Assembly: GCA_008638375.1 (NCBI GenBank)
Contig: CM018036.1
Span: forward strand, 1,586,001 to 1,650,000
Direction: 5' to 3'
DNA length: 64,000 nt
DNA from: Nyssa sinensis
Lineage: Eukaryota; Streptophyta; Magnoliopsida; Cornales; Nyssaceae
The notes beneath the pieces were generated by a model. That model searched no databases. It worked only from the letters and a program-made list of their open reading frames with translations, and was not told where the DNA came from. Numbering within the stretch: position 1 is the stretch's first letter; every line of letters starts with the position of its first letter. The position numbers and the translations under genes were made by a program. Below are positions 1 to 13,004 of this stretch, in pieces.

Positions 1-975
1 AAGGGATTGTTACCCACTCTACAAAATAATTAATGTAGCTATAGACGTTTGGATCGGTGCCTAACCTGCCTGCAGGTACCGCTCTATGCAATCTACTTCA
101 TCAAATCTCCAAACTTGAATATATCTGTTCTTTCACTTCAATAAGGGTCTTATTCATTTCTGGGTGATTATATAAAATATGTATCCATATTGGGGTGCAC
201 AAGGCACGTCACAAGAAGCACTTTTACATGCACTAATTAATGACTTTGACAAAATAATTTCACGAGGATGGATACTAAACGTGTGAAGCAAACAAAAATA
301 TATGATTATTTTCCATTTATGTCTTTTTGATACCAACGCGACATAACCACTAATTATCATCTTGTGAACACACTTTATTATCTAATCCTATATAGCTATT
401 TTTAGAACCTCTTTTGTACTAAATATTATTTGAATTATGATGATTGGGGCTACAATGTTAAAATGTCTTTTTGGCATTGTCATATGTAATATTAGATATG
501 AAATTCCCATATTTGGGCACGTGAGAGCAGCCTCAACGGTTCAGTTATTGAAACTATTATAGTCATATATTAGTACCTTATTTCTAAAGTAGTGCTTCAA
601 TGGTCGGTTATTATGCCATCAAAATTTGACCGAGTCAAATATTCTTTCAAATATAACTTTTGTTTTAGTTACTATTATTTATCTCAACGGTTCAGATTGT
701 TCTAAATGCACAACTCAGATTTGGCTAAACTTTTTTTTTTTTGTTTCATTGCTCAAACTGTAATAACAATTAGGAAGAAAAATAGCAGTTTTGCTACAAG
801 ATGTTTTTTTTACCATTAGAACAGAAATGTCAAAAACTATTTTATTTTTATTCTGTGATATTGTTAAAGTTAACTTTAATATGACTAAAATGAATATAGA
901 GTTGCTCTAAAATGACAACTCGTTAGAACAAAAAATTTTGCCTGCTAGCCAAATCTTGGAGTTGGCAACCTTTTC

Positions 976-1167
976 AGCACATACATTGAAGAACCTCATA
1001 GCTCGTAGCTCTTAGGTCTTTATCCTTTCTTGGATTAAGGGAGTTGGAAGGAAATGAGAGAAAAGGAGACAAGCACATGCATTGAAGAAGCTCATAGCTC
1101 GTAGCTCTTTGGTCTCTATACTTTCTTAGATTAAGGGAGTTGGAAGAAAAGGAGAAAAAAGGAGACA
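976..1167. repeat. 96-bp tandem duplication
   Basis: Two head-to-tail copies (about 976-1071 and 1072-1167) share the blocks CATTGAAGAA, CTCATAGCTCGTAGCTCTT and GATTAAGGGAGTTGGAAG, with scattered differences and small indels. No coding potential or transposon ends are seen. Confidence 0.75.
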
Positions 1168-1548
1168 GGATGAAAATTTAGTTCATACAATTGGTTTAAA
1201 AAAAGGGAAGGAGAAAGAGGGAGGGGAGCGGTTTGTTAATTCCTATTTGATCTATTTTACTCTTTTTAATTCTAAACCTGAAGGAGATGGAAAGAAAGGA
1301 TTAGAGCGTCTAGTGCACCTACCTGAATGGCAACTGGTTAACAATTGTGGTTTATATTAGTGCTTTGAGTCTAATCACAGCAAGTGGGATTAGAGCTTTA
1401 AGCATAATTTCACACTACTGTTCTTTGTATTGTTTAATTTGCATTACTATTATTAGTAAATCAATGTCCATATCATGCCCCCACGGCATCACAAGGCTTC
1501 ATTCGAAACCCATTATATAAATCATACACATAAAAAACTTCCTCATAC

Positions 1549-1550
<2 letters not shown>

Positions 1551-1589
<39 letters not shown>
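1551..1589. repeat. (TA)n microsatellite
   Basis: An uninterrupted run of about 19 TA units. It is probably polymorphic and has no visible function. Confidence 0.9.
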
Positions 1590-1591
<2 letters not shown>

Positions 1592-2800
1592 TTTTATTTG
1601 TTTATTTTAAGAGAGAGATGAGCTGGGAGAGCATGTTAAGACTTGGGTTGAGCAAAGACATAAACTTAATTTTAGAAAACATGGTGGGTACAATTGATTG
1701 GACGAATGGCAACATATTTGGACAGTTTCAGAAAATAATAATAAAAATTGAAAGAAATCTAAGCTAGATTAATTTAATTAGATTTGTCGGTGGCTAATGA
1801 ATGATCTTTATGAAAATTAAAAAAATGATGTAATGAGAAATGAAAAATCAAGCAAAAATGTAAACCAGATCGAAAATAGATAAATTAACTTTTAGCCATA
1901 ATCATGTCCGTGTTGATTTTTAATCAATGATCAATCATATCACAGTAAATGTGGAAAGCTGAGAAGGGTCTATTGTTTTTCTTATAAAATATTCCAACTC
2001 TCTCTCTCACTCACTCAAACATAAGTTATGTAATTTGACCATAATATATATATATATATATATTTGTAACTATTTGGTTTTAATTATATATATATATATA
2101 TAAAATAATACATTAATTTGAAGCTTAAATAATTTTCATTCAAAGCTATTTTTACATGATTGCTTGTTTCTCATACTATTTATTTCAGGAGAAGGGAAAG
2201 GTCGTGCCAGCAAACAAAACTTTTTAGCTGAAAATTAAACTTTGTTAAAAGCAAATATACAATAAAGAAAGAAAAGATTTTTCTGGGCTGGGAAGACAAC
2301 AAAGGAAAAGACAGAAAGTGCACGTCATAGCCGGAGGGTTGTGGTCATGGCTGTGTATGGCTTTGGACTTATACCCTCTCATCAACATCTCTCTCTCTCT
2401 CTCGCTCTCTTACACACACACACACTCTCTCTCGAGTATTGCTAGTTTATCTGTTCATATTTGTATGGTTATCATTGGATTTTCTTGGCTTTAGCAAGCA
2501 GGGCCATGGAAACATGAAGATGAATATATAGCGACTGTAGGGTCTAGTTCAGTTTCATTTAGCTCTCTCTCTCTCTCTCGTCTCTTGGGGTGATGCCAAA
2601 ACAAGAAGAATTTAAACCACGACGAGGCAGCTGAAGTATTTCAAAGAAGACCCATATGAAAATTCAGCAACTCTCTCAGTTATTTCCGCTACTTTTAACT
2701 TTTTGTAGGTTTAAATTTGTCTTTAGATCTCACATATCTCTGTCACACATAAACGTTAAGATCTATGCCTTATGATGCAACCCTAATTATTTAGAAGAAG

Positions 2801-4973
2801 ATGATGAAAGGCTTGATTATCCAACAACAGCAACCTGTTCTCGAAGAGAATTTGTCTAATTTGACTTCTGCATCTGGTGAAGCAAGTCAACAATACTTTG
2901 CTCCGTCAAATCAAATTCAATTACCAGTGAAGAAGAAGAGAAACCTCCCTGGCAATCCAGGTTATTATTATTATTTTGGTTTGTTAATTCTTTAATTATT
3001 TTCAGTTTTCTCATCTGGGTTTTAATTTTTCTTGGTTTGGAGTCAGACCCAGATGCAGAAGTGATAGCTTTGTCACCCAAGACTCTCTTGGCAACCAATA
3101 GGTTTATATGTGAGATCTGTAACAAAGGGTTTCAGAGAGATCAGAATCTTCAACTTCACAGAAGAGGGCATAATCTGCCATGGAAGCTTAAGCAGAGAAC
3201 AAGCAAAGTGATAAGGAAGAAGGTCTATGTGTGCCCAGAACCCAGTTGCGTGCACCATGAGCCATCAAGGGCTCTAGGGGACCTGACAGGAGTCAAGAAG
3301 CACTTTTGCAGAAAGCATGGTGAGAAGAAGTGGAAATGTGACAAATGCTCAAAGCATTATGCAGTTCAGTCAGATTGGAAAGCTCACTCCAAGACCTGTG
3401 GCACAAGAGAGTACAGGTGTGACTGTGGAACTCTTTTTTCAAGGTAACTAACCCAAATCATCATTTTAGGAAAACTACATCAAGATTAGTCCGATTAAAG
3501 CATAACAGTCTGATAACTTCATGTTCAGAGAGACATAGAGACCAGTGAGGATTACAAACTATAAAGCCAAAGAAACGGTCCTCAATTGAAGATGAAAACT
3601 CAAAACTGAGACATTCAATTAATTGATTCACTAAGGTTTTTAATTAAGACAACATTACCAAACTCGAGTAAATTTTTGCTAGTACTTCTGACGGTGAGAT
3701 CAATAGTTGAGGAATTGTAACAAAGATACCACTATCAAACTCTTTTCAATAGTAGAGACTATCTAATATTTTTTTTTGTCAAACTCCCACTCAGAGAAGA
3801 GAGATACAAAGTATGGATAATCTTAATGACCCTAGCTAATATGGACGATATGTCCTTAGCCCCAAATGAAAGATAGGGAGAAGCAGCTGAGAGAGAAAAG
3901 GAGAATACTTCTACATTGTCTTGGCACTTTATGATGGTTTGTTTTTGTTTTTGTTTTCTTGTGTGATTCTTTTTGGTTTCAGGAGGGATAGTTTCATCAC
4001 TCACAGAGCCTTCTGTGATGCTTTATCAGAGGAGAGTGCAAAAGCAATCACTGGAAACCCACTTCTCTCCTCTCAAGCTGGCACTTCAACAACTAATTTA
4101 AATCAAAATTTTCAAACCCAATTCAATAGCCATGACCTCCACGCATTTCCCATGAAAAAAGAGCAACAAAATTTTAATCTAAGGCCAGAGATTCCATCAT
4201 GGCTAGCCTGCCCACCAGTAGTAGGGGCTGGTCAGGGCCCACCACCTATTGATTTCACCTCATCAATCTTCTCCACAAGGTCTTTAGATCAAGAATTCAC
4301 ACAGACTCAAGATTTAACATTCCATGAAAACCCAAACCCTAACCCTAGTCTTGGACCCACCCTTCTACCCTACCAGCCAACAGCATCTCCACACATGTCT
4401 GCAACTGCATTACTACAAAAAGCAGCTCAAATGGGTGCAACCATGAGCAGCAAAGCTTGTTCATCATCGGCCATGTTGAGGCCCCACCAAGCTCACGTGT
4501 CTGCTGATTCTGTTAACAATACAGCTGGTTTTGGTCTGAATTTGTCCTCACATGAGATGTCAAGTGGGTTTGTTCATGGCAGCTTGGCTCCTTTTGGGAA
4601 TAAAGCTGCAGTTCCTTCTGTTCCTGCAAATGCTGGTACTGGTTCATCAGGTGCAGGCACAGGTGCACCCCTTTCCCTTCTTCAAGACGCGATGACTTCT
4701 CTTTCTTCTGCAACTGGGTTTGATGCATCTTCCTTTGAAGATGCTTTTGATGGAATATTGAATTCAAGCAAAGATAGTAATTTCCAAGGAACTCCCTCAA
4801 AGAAAACAACCATCCACCTTAGTAGGGCTGATGAAGGCGGTGGCAATAGTAATAGTGGTGGCCGCGGCTATGATTGCAAGACAAGAGACTTCTTGGCAAT
4901 GGCAGGCCTTGGTAACTCCATGAGCAGTCCTCCTGAGAACCGGAATCAAACCCAAAAATCATGGCAAGGTTAG
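2801..4973 (+). CDS. INDETERMINATE DOMAIN (IDD) C2H2 zinc-finger transcription factor, IDD4/5/7-like
   Basis: Three exons, 2801-2960, 3047-3443 and 3983-4973, join in frame to 515 residues. Seen: a basic KKKR nuclear-localisation stretch at residues 44-47 followed by RNLPGNP. The ID domain then has four fingers: a C2H2 finger with C75, C78, H91 and H95, a second with the long CVHHEPSRALGDLTG spacer, and two C2HC-type fingers (CDKCSKHYAVQSDWKAH and CDCGTLFSRRDSFITH). The C-terminus carries the IDD motifs MSATALLQKAAQMGAT (about 324) and TRDFLAM (about 486; many family members have TRDFLG). Known: plant-specific IDD factors bind DNA in the nucleus and work with GRAS proteins such as DELLA, SHR and SCR. 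The N-terminal EENLSNLTSASGE resembles the IDD4/5/7 group. A second ATG follows at 2804. The exact paralogue is inferred. Confidence 0.95.
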
Positions 4974-5349
4974 CTAAGCTAGTTCGCAAGAACTTTTCTC
5001 TACAGCTTCAGTTTTGCACTTTTTCTTCTTCTTTTATGATTTCATTCTTCCAACAGGAAGGACATCTCGAAAACCCTAAGATATCAAAGTAAATGTTTGT
5101 AATTGTTAATCCGTGGTTCCACATAATAAAACAAACTGGAAGGGAAACCCTAGCCTTTTTTGCTCTTTCCAGTAAATACTGAGACAATGTTATATGCCTT
5201 TATATATATAGAGGACATATATTATACGTGCTAGTGCATTTGGAAGCAATTTTGTGGAAGAATCACTGGTTTTCTGTCATCAAAATTATTTCTCTACCAC
5301 TACTTTAGATTAGAACCACAGTTAAATGAAAAAAATGCACCACATTTGA

Positions 5350-5405
<56 letters not shown>
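5350..5405. repeat. (CT)n(TA)n compound microsatellite
   Basis: About 20 CT units with one G interruption run directly into TA units, about 370 bp past the IDD stop codon. Confidence 0.9.
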
Positions 5406-5406
<1 letters not shown>

Positions 5407-5621
5407 AATATAAATATATAATGTACACTTAAAAAGTTTGAATATGCTAACATATACATTTAATAAAGTTCAGGGATATAGAGTTGATGGGTACAAAAAG
5501 CATAGGATTCTCTCATGGAAAGATTCGTGAGATGGTGCATATATATATATAGATGTGCAAGTTAGCATGGTTAGATAATAATATAATCTATATGCTGTTT
5601 ATTCACAAAACTCTGTGTGTA

Positions 5622-5624
<3 letters not shown>

Positions 5625-5673
<49 letters not shown>
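5625..5673. repeat. (GA)n microsatellite
   Basis: About 24 perfect GA units. Confidence 0.9.
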
Positions 5674-5675
<2 letters not shown>

Positions 5676-6500
5676 TAATTCCTGATGCAAAGTGGGATTC
5701 AATACCGAGGAAGAATCAGCTTGATGCCCATAGGGCAGGCCATACAGAATACCAATAAAGATGGGATCTCAGCTGGTTTCTTTTTAAAATTTGATTTTAC
5801 CAAAGCTCATGTAAAGTAACTCTTGCTTTCGTGGATTTTCATTCATGCAATAGATTTTATACAAAGCGACATTTGAATCTATTCTAAAAAGCAAACCTTT
5901 CCACAAAAAAGAAAAAAAAAATTGAAATCGAAGTCCGAAGAAAAAATAGATATATATAGGTTATTTTTTCATTCAAGATGAAAAATAATAAGTTGTGTGA
6001 GATGTAAGTTGATAGAAATTTCAAGGTTAATCAAACTCATAAAGTTATAGAATTTTCTCATTTATTTGATATTTTTAAACATAAAGTTATCGAACTCATA
6101 TACATTTATTGTAAGAGATTAAATTTAATAGCTTGATCCGTAAACAATGTTATTTACAACACATTCAAAAGTTTCATAACAAACTTTGTTTTTAAATTTT
6201 GTTAAAGAATTTTTACTTAAGAGTTAGGATTATTAATCCACGTAAAGAATTAACCCAATGAAAACTCAAGTGATCATTATAAATTTATAAGTAAATTTAG
6301 ACTTGAACTTAATTAATTATATGTTGAAAACTCCACAATAATAATAATTTTTTAGGCTCAAAAGTCCAGCATAGCCTAATAATTATCGAGTAGGGTGTAA
6401 ATCTAATTTAGATTATCATTACTATTGTTGCAAGTGTGAATATAATTGATCTCACTGCTAAAAATACTGTTGCTCTTTCAATGCATACCAATGTACGTAC

Positions 6501-6502
6501 GT

Positions 6503-6543
<41 letters not shown>
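6501..6543. repeat. (AC)n(AT)n microsatellite
   Basis: An AC run followed by an AT run, preceded by a short TACG-type repeat. Confidence 0.9.
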
Positions 6544-7283
6544 AGGATGTGCATTGGATTGTTATGAGGTAGCTGAAGTATGATTAGGCTATCATCAGAT
6601 AAAGTTGGTGTATGTAAAACCTTTATAAAAGTATAATATGTGAAGTAACCTGACGTGTGGTGTTGGCACACGTGTTTTTTATTGGTTTGAGACAATTAAG
6701 TAGTGATTCCTTCTCTTTCGACCCATCGGAGAAAGAAAGAAAGAGGAATGACATATTTGGCATCTACATAGCTTAGGAGAGATGGCACAATATTTGTCAC
6801 ATATATATATATATATATATATAATTACAAAGTATTAATTTCTCTGACATTATTGTACTGAATTTTAAGGCGATAATGCCCTCTGCCATCTTCTAATTGA
6901 TGTATATACCAAAGAATGGCCATCTTTGTCATATTATAAACTATATATATATATATATATATGTATGTATATATTATCTTGCTAATGCTAGACAGGCAGC
7001 TGATATTCAGTAGGTCACGGAAAGGTGAAGGTGGTGGTGGGCAAGAGCACGCTCTCCCAAACCCCACCTTTTTTTTTTGGGTTCCTTTTTGTCTGGCGGA
7101 TTTAGAAAAAAGCCAATGCATGGTGGCGTCTCCAAAGGCTGATAATGGATCAGAGTTGTCTAGCCAGCCATACTCTGTTTTTATGAGTTTTCACGCTGGC
7201 ATGGGCTACAAACTAAGTTGACTTATCATCTCTAAAAGCTTTGTAAAGATGCTGCCCTCCCTTTGTGTTAATAATACCCCCTT

Positions 7284-7286
<3 letters not shown>

Positions 7287-7357
<71 letters not shown>
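7287..7357. repeat. (CT)n(TA)n compound microsatellite
   Basis: About 24 CT units pass straight into about 11 TA units. This is one of the longest simple repeats in the window and creates spurious open frames on both strands. Confidence 0.92.
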
Positions 7358-8579
7358 CCACCAGGTCACAACTCACAGGAGGTTGATGATTTACTATGGG
7401 ACAAAGCAGCCCTGTACGTAATGGGGATTGTGCTCTCAGGGAAGTATTTTTTATTTTTTCAAATTCTCCATATAATATATATAACAATATTACCCTCACC
7501 CTCACCATCAACAACACATAACCACCAGGACCATTAAGTCATTAATATAACCACCACTTCCATTGTCCAATTACAACCTGTTTGGACATCTCTTTCTTTC
7601 ATATATAATTTATATATTAATATTTTGATGTAAAAATTAATTATTTTAGATGGAATCATTTCCAAGAATAAAAATGATTCCGCAGGTTGTGGTTAAAGCA
7701 TGAGTACGTTTAATCATTTCCAAAAGGATAACTTCCCTTTAAGCATGAATTTAAGCAGTCCCATGCATAAACTCATGCTTAAATTCGGACTTAATTAGAA
7801 GTTATTCTTAATCATATTCTTGTGTTTCAAAGGGAAGTGGGGTTGTGTAAGAAAAGTGGAATTAATCAATCTCTGACTACTTGGATATTCTATTTGCTTG
7901 ACCCAAAAAAAAAAAAACTCATGCATGATGCCTTTCAAATGTCACCAAATATGTAATTTGTTCAGAAATTTTGTAAATAAAAAAGTCAAAGTGATAAGAT
8001 AATATAATAAAGTTTTATAGTTACAATAAAAAAAATAAAAAAATAAAAAAAAAAAATTTTTCATACTATCTCCTCACTTAGACTTTATTTCGATCCAGTG
8101 ACAATGTTTTCTCATCAGTTGCCCCTAGAATGACTCAAGAATGTGGAATTTTGAGCTTATCCTTGGACCAATGGCTTTATTTGTGGGATTTTGTTTTCCA
8201 TTCTTTTTTAAGGGAATGTTTAAAGCAATTATTAGAAAGAGTTAGGTAGTTGTTTCTGGTTTTTTTCCAAATGTTTTTTTTTAATGTACTTGGGGCAAAT
8301 GCAAAACCTATAGGACATATGGAAATTCTGTCAAGATAAATAAATAATTTTTTTAAAATGCATTTTTCATTAATATTTCTTTAAATAGCATCTAATTACT
8401 TTTAACTACTTTTGGAGAATGATACATCTAATGATTTTTTTCTTACATATCTTCCATTTATATCCCAATTTGATGTGTTCAGAAATTATTCCTCCTTAAT
8501 AATAAATTTTTAATTATTTTACGTAACTTTTTTGAATTTGACTTAATTAAAGGTTCATTTGAAATTTTCTCAGTAAGAT

Positions 8580-9090
8580 TAATAAATCAAATTTAAAACT
8601 CAGTAAATTTATTAGGCTCGATTTGAACTTAACTCATTAATTAAATTCAAAGTAATATGATACTATATAAAAAATCAAATTACTCATACTTGAATCACGA
8701 TTGACTTAATTAAAAACTCATTCTATATCGGCTCGAAAAATTAATAATTCAAACTTGAATATATTTTGAAACTTATAAATTTGTTAGGGTCAACTCGAAC
8801 TTAACTTGTTAAGCTCAAAATAATTTAATACTATACAAAAAATCAAGCTGTCTGTACTCAAATTGCGATTGACTCAATTAAAAGATTGTTTTATATTTAT
8901 TCAAAAAATTAATAATTAGAGATTAAACATAATTTAAAACTCATTTATTTTAATAAATTAAATTTAAATAATTCACTTAATTCGACTTATCTATAACCTT
9001 AAGCTTGAATGATATGTGTTCTACAAAATTGACTTATCTATCTATAACCTTAAGCTTGAATAATGCGTTCTAAGCTTGAATGATGTGTGT
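8580..9090. repeat. Degenerate member of a dispersed 'aactcgaa/gactcaatta' repeat family
   Basis: Phrases such as 'ttaactcattaattaa', 'actatataaaaaatcaa' and 'cgattgacttaattaa' recur about 180 bp apart (near 8640-8710 and 8815-8885), so the block is internally repeated. A 40-bp unit with 'ctataaccttaagcttgaa' is repeated near 8993 and 9043. Related text occurs near 12.8, 38.8, 54.3 and 59.2 kb. There is no coding content, and the family name is unknown to me. Confidence 0.5.
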
Positions 9091-9152
9091 TCTACAAAAT
9101 TAATATGAATTCGATTCTTTGGCAACAATAAAACACACCAATACTTACATCG

Positions 9153-9202
9153 TGTGTCTGTGTGTGTGTATATATATATATATATGCATATATATATATA
9201 TA
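9153..9202. repeat. (TG)n(TA)n microsatellite
   Basis: A GTGTGTG run followed by TA runs broken by GCA. It lies about 280 bp upstream of the LBD start codon. Confidence 0.85.
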
Positions 9203-9483
9203 TAATATTGGTCTGGTACATCCCAATTACCGAACTCCTGTTTGTTAGGCGTAAAAATCGTACGAAAACAACTAATTCAGGTAATCTCTCTCTCCAAAAT
9301 CATGTCTTCTCTTTCCTTCCTCTCATTTCTCTCCATCTCCCATTTCATACTTCGTTTTCTTCGCATTGAGAAAAGAAGGGGGAAACACCAGAAAACCAAG
9401 GCCTCCTCAAGAAAACACCATCTCCGCCGGAAACGCAGCCGATATCTCAACACCCACCAAATAAAAACCACCAAACCCAAACC

Positions 9484-10826
9484 ATGAGCATTAATCCCAG
9501 AGCCAACGGCACCCAAGCTTGCGCCGCTTGTAAATACCAACGCAGGAAGTGCGCTGCCGACTGCATTCTCGCCCCTTATTTTCCTCACGATCGCCAACGC
9601 CAATTCCTCAACGCCCATAAATTATTCGGTGTCAGCAACATCACCAAGATCATCCGCAACCTCGATCAACCCAAGAAAGACGCCGCCATGCGGACCATCA
9701 TCTTCCAGTCCGACGTCCGAGCTAGCGACCCTGTCGGCGGCTGTTACAGAATCATTTGCGAGCTGCAACGCCAGATTGAATACAGCGTGGCCGAGCTCAA
9801 CATTGTTCTTCGTCAGCTGGATTTATATAAAGCTCAGGCTCATCAACAACCTCAAATCCAAATGCCTGCTGACGATTCAGACATCATAAATCCAGACCCT
9901 TTGAATTCGTATAATCCCATGAATTATCATCAGCTTCAACCTCAACCGCATCAAGATCAATGCATCATGCAATATAATCAAGTGCCATTGCAAGATATTA
10001 GTTCATGGTCGACCATGCAGGATTCAGCATTGTCACCCTCACAAGATCATGAAAAGGAGTCTTTTTTCAACGAGTGTGATGATTTCAGGCCGCCTCTCGA
10101 TACACCATTGCAAATACATGAGTACAGAAGGTTTGAGCCTGAAGAGACAATTGAACAGAGGTTTGAAGGCTTAGCATTATCACCCCAAACCAAAAAGCAA
10201 GATAGTGTGCCTTAATATAAAAACAAACACTATTCTGTACCAATCACATTGTGAAGATAGGATTCGACCTTTGCGTATTCTTTGAACGTTCATTTGTCTT
10301 TATGATGATGAGTTTGCTCGGAGTTTATAAGGTTCTTGATAGGCATTATGCTTCTCCTTTCATTCTTGTTTTCAGATAAGGCCAGCCTTCCCTCTATATG
10401 TCTTTGTGTAGGCTTATAACTGTCCTATCTTGGTTTAATAATCAGTGTTAACTTCGATATATATTGCTCTAATAATTTAAATTTTTAGGATAATTAATGA
10501 TGTAATTCTAATAATAGAACAATTATTAATCTAACAATAAGTACGTTCTATAACCAAGAAAAAAAAGTACTTTTATTTTTATTTTTTAAAAAAGTTTTGA
10601 ATTGGAAATTGTTGTTAGGAATTCGTTAATTTCATTTCCTATTTAAGTAATGTCTCTGTGATTACTGATAATTGAAATTAAACATGATTGTTGCAGTGAA
10701 GAAGACATATTAAAAGATGAGAAAGGGATATTAAGAGACGAGAATGATTACTCCATCCAACATGCTCAAGATCATGATCTCAAGAGTGCCGCCACTTTGT
10801 TTTCTCTCACAAATTGTACTGGCTAA
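9484..10826 (+). CDS. LOB domain-containing protein, LBD22-like
   Basis: A plant-specific LOB-domain transcription factor. The domain starts near residue 12 with the CX2CX6CX3C zinc motif (C13, C16, C23, C27), followed by LAPYFP, the GAS block (FLNAHKLFGVSNITKIIR) and the coiled leucine region ELQRQIEYSVAELNIVLRQL. The unspliced frame runs from 9484 to 10215 (243 aa). I prefer a spliced model. An acceptor at 10696 opens an exon 10697-10826 ending SLTNCTG and stop. Two GTTTGA donors, after 10130 and after 10160, both give the needed phase 2, yielding 258 or 268 aa. I recall LBD22 being near the longer length, but that needs checking. The exact paralogue is inferred from the N-terminal half. 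Confidence 0.88.
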
Positions 10827-12020
10827 CTGTAGCAAATCTTAGCGAATTAACCTCTCTGCATAACTGTTTGTTGTCAGTAGATTTAATATTAAGCAAAATG
10901 GAGAATCAAAAATATGGTTTGTCTCTCTCCAGCTCCAATCACTTCGCATAAATGTATATAACTGTTTGAAGAGTAATAAAAAACCAGTTTTTATGCATAA
11001 CCCTTTTAAGTGCGACTTTCTAATAATTAATATTTAAGTAAATTACACTATTTTTTTTTAAAAATTTCTAATAATTACTCTAACTTTTCCTGAAATTTAT
11101 GAAATTATATTGAATTCTCCTGTTTCATTTAACAATATACAGTTGCTTCCTCTATTAAATCTTTTTTTTCAAAATGATAAAACTATCAATTTCATATTTA
11201 TTTTTTCAATTTTTTGAATTTTAACCAATTTTTTTTAAAAATAAATATTGATAAAATCCCTTAAATTTATTTTATATATAATAATAAAAAAAAAGCTTTA
11301 AAAAAGTTACAAAAAATTAATCAAAATTGAAAAAATGCAAAAATAAATAAATAAATAAACTAATTTTGTTATTTAAAAAAAAAAAACTGAGTAGAAGGAA
11401 TATTGTATATTGTCAGATAAAGTAAGAGAATGTTATTATAATTTCAAAAACCTTAAGAAAAATTAATGTAATAGTTAGGAATCTCAAGAGAATGAGTGTA
11501 ATTCACCCTTAATATTTAATAACTTAATAATCTAAAATAATTAATTCTCTTTTGAGAAACCAATCTTGTTTCATGCAAATAATTATAATTATATCACTTA
11601 ATAATTAATAGTTTTTTAAATTAAAAATAAAAAACTCATTTTAGAATTAATTACAAAAATTTAAAAATACTCAAATATGTATATTTAGTTATTTTAAATA
11701 CTTTGTTATAACTTAAGTTACATATTTTATATAAAAAAATTTATTATCACCCTTGACAATATGCATGCATGTCCTACTTTTATGCTTAAGATCATATAAT
11801 TAAAAAAATTATTAATAAAAAACTTAATAAATAATAATTATTCTATTAATTAATTTTTTTTAAATCTTTCAAGATTATTACTATTATTAGAGAATCAACT
11901 GTATAATGGACTACAAGCTCCTTAAAATCACACCTAGTTGAAACCTCTATTGTCATTATCAATTTCTTCTTCAAATATCCATTTACAAATTATCTGCTTT
12001 GTCCAATATCTAATCATCAT

Positions 12021-12275
12021 TTAAAAACAATCTTCTAAAGATGTAAATTCGGGGCCACCAAGGAGCATTTTCAGGGCTCCACGCAGCATAGGTCGCCAAA
12101 TTGTTTTCTTGCCTTCATTCATAAGAGCAATTCCCATGGCAGCCAGACTTTCCCTTGATCTGAGAATAGAGGCCAAAAGGATAGCAATCCAAAATATTTC
12201 AGCATTTGGGTAATGTATAAAAGGCCAGTAATTGCACCAATACAGAGGAATGACATGATTTGTATTGAAAGTCAT
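12021..12275 (-). other. Open frame of unknown origin, possible gene fragment
   Basis: An 84-codon open frame in otherwise stop-rich AT DNA, with local composition noticeably less AT-rich than its flanks. The translation has a hydrophobic stretch (EIFWIAILLASILRS) followed by a basic one and ends in LLGGPEFTSLEDCF. I do not recognise the family. It could be the last exon of a gene or a broken remnant, and no upstream exon is evident. Chance is also possible. Confidence 0.2.
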
Positions 12276-12779
12276 GTTGGAAAAGATTAGACTAAAATTA
12301 ACTTAAATCAACATGGTAAAAATAGCGTGTATTTAATTGAAGGAATGACCTTAAATAATACAATATTGAGACAAGATTCATGTATCCTACTTCAAATAAT
12401 GAAGATAAGGTTTGATGAATTGAGCTGGTCATCTGAGCTGGATTTTCATGTATAAGGGGTCATTATTTGGAACAATGATAAAATGCGCAAACATGATAAT
12501 GCGGGTTCAAGTTCAAAGAACAACTACTTTGTTAGGTCTGTCTTCATAGTATTATTAATTTACATATATAAATGCATATGTACAAAATTTTGTGTAGAAC
12601 TATATATAAAGAATGTATTTGTTTTTAAGATTGAAAATTGCTTTATTGTTTTTTTTTTCTTTTCAAGAAAGCATATAGATTTAAGTTGTTTATTTATTTA
12701 ATGAGCAAGTGTTTTTTACTATTTAAAATTAACTTTGTTTCTGAATTAGACAAAGAAGGGAGAGAAAAAAAACAGTAAA

Positions 12780-12945
12780 TCGAGCTTGAGTCAAGCAAGG
12801 CTCGTTCGGGCTTGCCTTAATAAGCGAGTCAAGTTTGAACATATATTTAAACTTGATTTCAGTTTCAAGCCAAGTTGCCATATTATCTTTCCCAAACTGA
12901 TTTCAAACATCCAAGACTCGACTTGACTTGGCTTGTTTGCATTGC
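12780..12945. repeat. Copy of the dispersed 'gactcga/aagcttgaa' repeat
   Basis: Holds 'cgagcttgagtcaagc', 'gcgagtcaagtttgaaca' and 'gactcgacttgacttggctt', like the blocks at 8.6, 38.8, 54.3 and 59.2 kb. Confidence 0.4.
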
Positions 12946-13004
12946 TAGTCTTTAATTTACCCCTCTCAACACCTCTGTAAGTTGAATCAACATTGGGTAA
13001 TGAC

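Larger units (their letters stand above)
1..2800. other. AT-rich spacer and upstream region of the IDD gene
   Basis: No gene is visible. The stretch holds a 96-bp tandem duplication (976-1167), a (TA)n tract (1551-1589) and shorter TA runs near 2045 and 2087. From about 2390 to 2580 there are CT-rich runs next to a CA run, which look like the pyrimidine-rich leader of the IDD gene starting at 2801. The transcription start cannot be fixed from sequence. Confidence 0.5.
4974..9483. other. Intergenic spacer rich in microsatellites
   Basis: No gene is recognised. It contains long simple repeats near 5350, 5625, 6501, 6801, 6942, 7287 and 9153, and a degenerate repeat block at 8580-9090. Short open frames here run through CT/GA repeats and look non-coding. 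The last 200 bp before 9484 are CT-rich and then CCA/AAACC-rich, probably the LBD leader. Confidence 0.6.
10827..13000. other. AT-rich spacer
   Basis: Mostly poly-A/T-rich, low-complexity DNA. Two items stand out and are listed separately: an open frame on the minus strand near 12021-12275 and a copy of the dispersed 'gactcga' repeat near 12780-12945. No RNA gene is seen. Confidence 0.6.

Noticed and set aside
4513..4809. 98-codon minus-strand frame
   Set aside because: Antisense shadow of IDD exon 3.
7284..7537. Open frames on both strands reading through the CT/GA and TA repeats
   Set aside because: They exist only because dinucleotide repeats have no stop codons. The residues are Ser-Leu or Arg-Glu and Tyr-Ile repeats.
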